Shown here: positions 7,172 through 9,995 of the stretch, piece by piece
Layout of the letters: each line of letters starts with the position of its first letter
Numbering within the stretch: position 1 is the stretch's first letter
From: Ruminococcaceae bacterium UBA4306
GTDB taxonomy: Bacteria > Bacillota > Clostridia > Oscillospirales > Acutalibacteraceae
DNA: 9,995 bases
Direction of reading: 5' to 3'
NCBI GenBank assembly: GCA_002394725.1
Contig: DGUQ01000003.1
Coordinates: 5,523 to 15,517, forward strand
Position numbers and translations under genes: made by a program
The notes under the pieces: model-generated
The model's input: only the letters and a program-made list of their open reading frames with translations
Database searches by the model: none
What the model was told of the DNA's origin: nothing

Positions 7172-7676
7172 GATGGTTATCCTTATTGAAGCGCCGACGC
7201 TGTCGGTTGCGCTTTTCGGCACGATGCTTTTGTTTCTTCTTCCTTGCAAACATATGCAACTTATCTATTATTACACCTACATTATACAACACAAAGGCTA
7301 TTGACTTCAATAGGTAATTGAAAAAAATTTGTAAAAATTTTCGTGTTTTTTGTACAAAACTACGTATCTTCTTCGCGAAAAATGCGTACACCTTACCCAT
7401 AACGCTGCCCAAAGTGATTCGATATGTCAGGAATCCGACCGCCTCACCGAACAGGATGAACGCCCGTACATCCCCCTTGTTGAACGGCAAAGAGAACAGC
7501 GAGGTGATCACTCCGCATGCCGTGAAGAACAGGATATCGGAGAGCATCACATGGATTTTCCCTGCGCAGAGCACCATGCGCGCGGCACGGATCACGTCAT
7601 ACAGCACGCCGAGCGCCACGCCCAGCACCAGCGACCAGAGAAAGTAGGCGGTCTGGGCGGAGAGCGAGATCCCCAT
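7089..7676 (-). CDS. yabQ: Spore cortex biosynthesis protein YabQ
   Basis: This is a 195-residue membrane protein. The N-terminal half has hydrophobic segments at about 8-30, 45-66 and 70-92, including SLVLGVALGVLYDVIRAARM, the recognisable YabQ opening. A further amphipathic/hydrophobic stretch (about 118-138) precedes a very basic tail (from about 143) rich in Lys, Arg and Gln. In B. subtilis YabQ sits in the forespore outer membrane and is needed for cortex formation. The ATG shares its A with the TGA of yabP, so translation is probably coupled. The last 27 codons overlap the start of divIC, and the low-complexity basic composition there may be a by-product of encoding two proteins. Confidence 0.9.
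   Translation of the reverse strand: MGISLSAQTAYFLWSLVLGVALGVLYDVIRAARMVLCAGKIHVMLSDILFFTACGVITSLFSLPFNKGDVRAFILFGEAVGFLTYRITLGSVMGKVYAFFAKKIRSFVQKTRKFLQIFFNYLLKSIAFVLYNVGVIIDKLHMFARKKKQKHRAEKRNRQRRRFNKDNHHEQKRNQKTAYRVKAKTRQRRRAAERG
7281..7310 (-). promoter_or_regulatory. Putative internal sigma-A promoter for divIC-yabR-hpf, inside yabQ
   Basis: On the minus strand within yabQ, TTGAAG (7305-7310) and a perfect TATAAT (7281-7286) are separated by 18 bases. The predicted start is near 7274, about 100 bases before the divIC ATG. It would let divIC, yabR and hpf be expressed in growing cells without the sporulation promoter ahead of yabP. The -35 is only a four-of-six match and coding sequence can produce such boxes by chance. 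Confidence 0.5.
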
Positions 7677-7945
7677 CAGCGGAACAAGCGCGAGCGCAGT
7701 GTGCCCGAGGACGCGCCCAGATATTGCAGCGAGGTGATCAGTCCGTCGATCACCACATCACCACTCTCCAGACTCAGCTTGCTGATATGCAGCCCCGAGC
7801 CCTTGACGACCAAGGTCGCGTCGCTTAATTTGACATTGATGGTCTGTTCATCAAAGCCCGATACATCCTCCACCCCACTGAGCGTGAGCAGCTTGCGGTT
7901 ATCCAGCGTCAGGATATGCGGCTTTTTCATCATATTTTCAGGCAT
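7676..7945 (-). CDS. yabP: Sporulation protein YabP
   Basis: The 89-residue product is a full-length YabP. It has the family pattern NRKLLTLSGVEDVSGFDEQTI (about 16-36), then LVVKGSGLHISKLSLESGDVVIDG (45-68) and a C-terminal LRSRLFR, which resembles the end of B. subtilis YabP. The protein is a mother-cell sporulation factor of the YabP/YqfC family, linked to spore coat or cortex assembly at the outer forespore membrane. The start at 7945 is chosen because GGGGGA lies six bases ahead; a TTG six codons upstream would place that site inside the gene. The stop overlaps the yabQ ATG by one base. A sigma-E-like promoter lies 32 bases upstream. Confidence 0.92.
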   Translation of the reverse strand: MPENMMKKPHILTLDNRKLLTLSGVEDVSGFDEQTINVKLSDATLVVKGSGLHISKLSLESGDVVIDGLITSLQYLGASSGTLRSRLFR

Positions 7946-7976
7946 AACAAATCCCCCATACAATCGTTATCTATAG

Positions 7977-8005
7977 ATTATATGAGGGATGTTTTTCGGT
8001 TATAC
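7977..8005 (-). promoter_or_regulatory. Sigma-E-like promoter of yabP-yabQ
   Basis: On the minus strand GTATAAC (7999-8005) and CATATAAT (7977-7984) are 14 bases apart. The -10 agrees with the sporulation sigma-E pattern CATAYAAT, the -35 keeps only the ATA core, and the spacing is right. No TTGACA-like box stands 17 bases from the TATAAT, which argues against plain sigma-A use. This fits known mother-cell expression of yabP and yabQ. Confidence 0.6.
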
Positions 8006-8026
8006 CAAAACCAAAGCGCATATATG

Positions 8027-8098
8027 CTAAAGGTTTTCATGTTCTTGCTTCTGCCTTAGTTCCTTTATCATTTCGATACGTTCACAAAACAGGCACAT
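8027..8098 (-). CDS. Possible small protein, 23 residues (CxxC then charged helix)
   Basis: In the rqcP-yabP gap a short frame reads MCLFCERIEMIKELRQKQEHENL, as MCLFCERIEM followed by IKELRQKQEHENL, and stops at a TAG at 8027-8029. It has a CxxC pair at residues 2-5 and a charged, probably helical remainder. AAGGAG lies ahead of the ATG with a short spacing of three to four bases. It starts at the edge of the repeat at 8112-8214 and ends before the yabP promoter. I recognise no family. A frame this short may be chance; the ribosome-binding site and the non-random helix are the only support. Confidence 0.25.
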   Translation of the reverse strand: MCLFCERIEMIKELRQKQEHENL

Positions 8099-8111
8099 AG
8101 TCTCCTTCTGT

Positions 8112-8214
8112 GCAGGGTACAGCATTCATGACGATCCGTAGAAAGGCGTTGCATTTGCTTCGCATAGAGGATTCATTGTTATAAAGGATCTCGGGAGGAG
8201 CACCGCTCCCCTAC
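8112..8214. repeat. Composite palindromic repeat, copy 3 (degenerate)
   Basis: The right end (8192-8214, CGGGAGGAGC...GCTCCCCTAC) is a shortened version of the palindrome at 586-610 and 5503-5527. The left end (8112-8138, GCAGGGTACAGCATTCATGA then CGATCCG) matches 22 of 27 bases of the reverse complement of 515-541, so it is a decayed left module. Between them, CGTTGCATTTGCTTCG (8147-8162) is the inverse of a motif in copy 2. The element ends only four bases from the rqcP stop codon and may serve as its transcription end, since no other terminator is visible there. Confidence 0.65.
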
Positions 8215-8218
8215 AGAG

Positions 8219-8458
8219 TCACAGCGGCGTATACATCGAGCTGACATCCTCTTTGCGGATGGTCTCGACCACCTTATCGACGCGGAATTTGACGGAGCGG
8301 GATTCAAAATTCAGCTCCACCACATCGCCGACCTTGACGTCATAGGACGCGCGCGCGACCTTGCCGTTGACGACCGCCTTGCCCGCGTCACAGACCTCGT
8401 TGGCGACGGTGCGGCGCTTGATGATACGTGAAACCTTCAGGTATTTATCTAATCTCAT
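8219..8458 (-). CDS. rqcP: RqcP (YabO), S4-domain ribosome quality control factor
   Basis: The 79-residue product is almost all S4 RNA-binding domain: MRLDKYLKVSRIIKRRTVA, then EVCDAGKAVVNGKVARASYDVKVGDVVEL, and ends DVSSMYTPL, close to B. subtilis YabO/RqcP. RqcP stabilises the P-site tRNA on obstructed 50S subunits and works with RqcH in adding C-terminal alanine tails that mark stalled nascent chains for degradation. Two ATG codons are adjacent; the second (8458) is chosen because it leaves five bases after GGAGG and gives the family N-terminus. Its place upstream of yabP is the Bacillus order, but here a 270-bp gap with its own promoters separates them. The heat-shock protein Hsp15 is the related proteobacterial family. 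Confidence 0.95.
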   Translation of the reverse strand: MRLDKYLKVSRIIKRRTVANEVCDAGKAVVNGKVARASYDVKVGDVVELNFESRSVKFRVDKVVETIRKEDVSSMYTPL

Positions 8459-8485
8459 CATGACCTCCAAGAATTTGTTGATCAT

Positions 8486-8514
8486 ATTATAACGTCTTTA
8501 TGCAGACTCGTCAA
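8486..8514 (-). promoter_or_regulatory. Sigma-A promoter of rqcP
   Basis: TTGACG (8509-8514) and TATAAT (8486-8491) on the minus strand have a 17-base spacer, an almost perfect consensus. The predicted start is near 8479, so the leader is about 20 nt. It lies ten bases after the terminator hairpin of the preceding gene. Confidence 0.85.
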
Positions 8515-8523
8515 CTGCAAGAA

Positions 8524-8551
8524 GCAGGGACAAGCCGAAGCCTGCCCCTGC
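8524..8551 (-). terminator. Terminator of the starch-binding protein gene (UUCG tetraloop)
   Basis: On the minus strand GCAGGGGCAGGC and GCTTGTCCCTGC form 12 continuous pairs (two G-U) closed by a C(UUCG)G tetraloop, a very stable cap. It is 40 bases after the stop at 8591. The tail TTCTTGCAG is only moderately U-rich. Confidence 0.72.
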
Positions 8552-8590
8552 ATTAGGTTATCGGTTATTTCGTTTTATGATCAGTATCGA

Positions 8591-9995
8591 TCAGGACCAT
8601 GAGCCGCCGCTGTTGCCGTTATCGCCGCCGGTCCACGAACTGATCGTGTAGGTCTTGCCGATCTGTAAGGTCAGATCGCCTGTCTGGTTCCATACGCTTG
8701 ACCAATCATCGGCAGCCTTTGCGGAATCCATGCGGACGAAGATGCCGTCTGTGAATCCTGTGGGAACCTCAAACTGATATTTACCGTTTACCGCTGTACC
8801 GGTTATCCATCGGTCACCGTCATCGTTCCAGACATACAGCTGGAATCGTTCGGTCGCGTCAGCGACATCCCAGATATTGGGAGCGAGGTAAACATAGTTC
8901 TTATCAGGCTCTGGAGCCTGAGTCGGCTGAGGAGCCGTAGTCGGTTCAGGTGTAGGATCGGTTTTGCCGATCTCATAGAACGCTACCTCATAGTTGCCTG
9001 TACTGTCCTTGCCGGTCATGTAAACGCCGGTAGCGCCGGTGAACGGAATGTCAACCGTCTGCTGACTGCCGTCGTTGATGATATAGCTGGTCATGCCCTC
9101 GGGCATCTCAAACGAGTATCTCTTCTCACCCATCTCGTTGGTATCATAATAGGTCATCGGAACGCCCGGCCAGTCGACAGGCTGATCCTCATCAGACCAA
9201 TAATAGATATTAACGGTGCTGAAGCTCTTGTTGTTCGAGAAGATGATGGTTCTATCGGTAACATCGGAGGACTCAGTCGGAGCTGTGGTCGGGTCGGGAG
9301 TCGGTGTAGAACCGCCGTCGATGTAGAGGTATCCGCCGAAGGTGCTCCAATCACTCTGGTAGGTGGTCTTGAAGTAGATATCAACATCGCCCGCGTGAGC
9401 AGCGTCAACAACATACTCGTTATCCATACCGTCGGGGTACCATGTGGTGATCGCGCCGTTTTCGACCTTGACTGCCTTGATACCATCGGTAGCGGTAAGG
9501 GTAGTGTTGAGCATGTACTCGCCGGGATTCGAGGTGTTCTCGCTGAACTTGTACGCGGCGTCAGCTTTCCATTCTGTCATGGTGCCGACCAGATAGTAGC
9601 CGTCAGTGAGGGTGACGGACGGAGTGGTGGGCGCCTGTGTCGGCGCTACCGTGGGCTTAGGTGCCTGAGTAGGCGCAACTGTGGGCTTGGGAGCCTCGGT
9701 AGGCGCGTCGGTCGGCTGCTGGTCAGGCGGCAAGAATGACGCGTGGAGTCTGAAATTAGGATTGACGATCTCCCACTCTTCGATCAGCTGAGTCAAATAA
9801 TCATCGGATGCACTCAGCGTTCTCATATCGGTGACAATGTCCGCCTCGCCGGGTGCGGTGACCTGATAATGCACCTTGATCAGAATGTCGTCATTACTAT
9901 TGAAGGGGAAGCCTCTCTTGCTGGCGACGGAAGCAGTGTAACCAACGATACCTCTGTTGGGATCATAATGGTATCTCTCTCCAATCTCTCCCTCC
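8591..9995 (-). CDS. Secreted multimodular starch-binding (CBM26-type) protein, 5' truncated
   Basis: The frame is open from the window edge to the TGA at 8591 and gives 467 C-terminal residues; the GTG at 9874 is internal, since the same fold continues upstream. Modules in order: a partial beta-sandwich domain resembling cohesin-like or surface-protein domains (1-88); a Pro/Thr/Ala linker with two 10-residue repeats (89-126); a beta-rich carbohydrate-binding-like module starting DGYYLVGTMTEW (about 131-228); a short linker; a clear CBM26 starch-binding module (about 247-343) with TIIFSNNKSFSTVNIYYWS, WPGVPM and YIINDGSQQTVDIPF; a third linker; and a last aromatic-rich module (about 366-455) with PNIWDVADATERFQLYVWN. 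The end is Gly/Ser-rich with no dockerin, LPXTG or S-layer domain. It should bind starch outside the cell. Any catalytic domain or signal peptide would lie upstream. Could be an amylase tail or an amylosome-type binding protein. Confidence 0.85.
   Translation of the reverse strand, partial: EGEIGERYHYDPNRGIVGYTASVASKRGFPFNSNDDILIKVHYQVTAPGEADIVTDMRTLSASDDYLTQLIEEWEIVNPNFRLHASFLPPDQQPTDAPTEAPKPTVAPTQAPKPTVAPTQAPTTPSVTLTDGYYLVGTMTEWKADAAYKFSENTSNPGEYMLNTTLTATDGIKAVKVENGAITTWYPDGMDNEYVVDAAHAGDVDIYFKTTYQSDWSTFGGYLYIDGGSTPTPDPTTAPTESSDVTDRTIIFSNNKSFSTVNIYYWSDEDQPVDWPGVPMTYYDTNEMGEKRYSFEMPEGMTSYIINDGSQQTVDIPFTGATGVYMTGKDSTGNYEVAFYEIGKTDPTPEPTTAPQPTQAPEPDKNYVYLAPNIWDVADATERFQLYVWNDDGDRWITGTAVNGKYQFEVPTGFTDGIFVRMDSAKAADDWSSVWNQTGDLTLQIGKTYTISSWTGGDNGNSGGSWS
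9635..9694 (-). repeat. Tandem 30-bp coding repeat (Pro/Thr linker)
   Basis: Two adjacent 30-bp units (9635-9664 and 9665-9694) match at 24 of 30 bases and both encode the identical decapeptide APKPTVAPTQ. Differences are at synonymous positions, so the amino-acid repeat is kept while the DNA has drifted. It forms the flexible linker between the first two visible modules of the starch-binding protein. Confidence 0.85.

Noticed and set aside
7350..7976. 208-codon plus-strand frame opposite yabQ and yabP
   Set aside because: Both genes beneath it are recognisable, overlap in the coupled manner, and match the known gene order; the plus-strand frame has no recognisable content.

Overview
The window looks like a chromosomal segment of a spore-forming, gut-type clostridium, probably Oscillospiraceae/Ruminococcus-like. 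Evidence: a CIRCE-controlled groES-groEL operon, the rqcP-yabP-yabQ-divIC-yabR order known from Bacillus subtilis and other endospore formers, a long-form HPF, a CBM26-type starch-binding protein with Pro/Thr linkers typical of Ruminococcus, and short palindromic intergenic repeats of a kind I recall from gut Clostridia. The assignment is by family resemblance; no database was searched.

Layout. The 3' end of a tarJ-like ribitol-5-phosphate dehydrogenase gene (1-342, +) is the only plus-strand gene. A repeat-rich convergent gap (343-719) separates it from the minus-strand genes. Reading leftward on the minus strand these are: a 5'-truncated multimodular starch-binding protein (8591-9995); rqcP (8219-8458) on its own promoter; a sporulation/division/ribosome operon yabP-yabQ-divIC-yabR-hpf (7945 down to 5673); an RlmL/YpsC-type THUMP methyltransferase (4189-5298); a TrpX-like, membrane-anchored ABC substrate-binding protein with no transporter partners here (2873-4012); and groES-groEL (2648 down to 720).

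How the parts may work together. RqcP, YabR, HPF and the methyltransferase all act on or near the ribosome or its RNA. YabP and YabQ are spore-cortex/coat functions of the mother cell, whereas DivIC is a vegetative divisome protein. The sequence fits this split: a sigma-E-like promoter lies before yabP, and a separate sigma-A-like promoter lies inside yabQ, about 100 bp before divIC. Good sigma-A promoters (17-bp spacers) also lie before groES, the substrate-binding protein, rlmL and rqcP.

The least ordinary structure is intergenic. Three gaps (427-657, 5389-5527, 8112-8214) carry composite elements made from the same palindromic modules, each module ending in GTAGGG or its complement CCCTAC. 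All three sit between a minus-strand gene's 3' end and the next unit. A separate double-hairpin element follows tarJ. I found no tRNA, rRNA, CRISPR array, transposase or phage gene.
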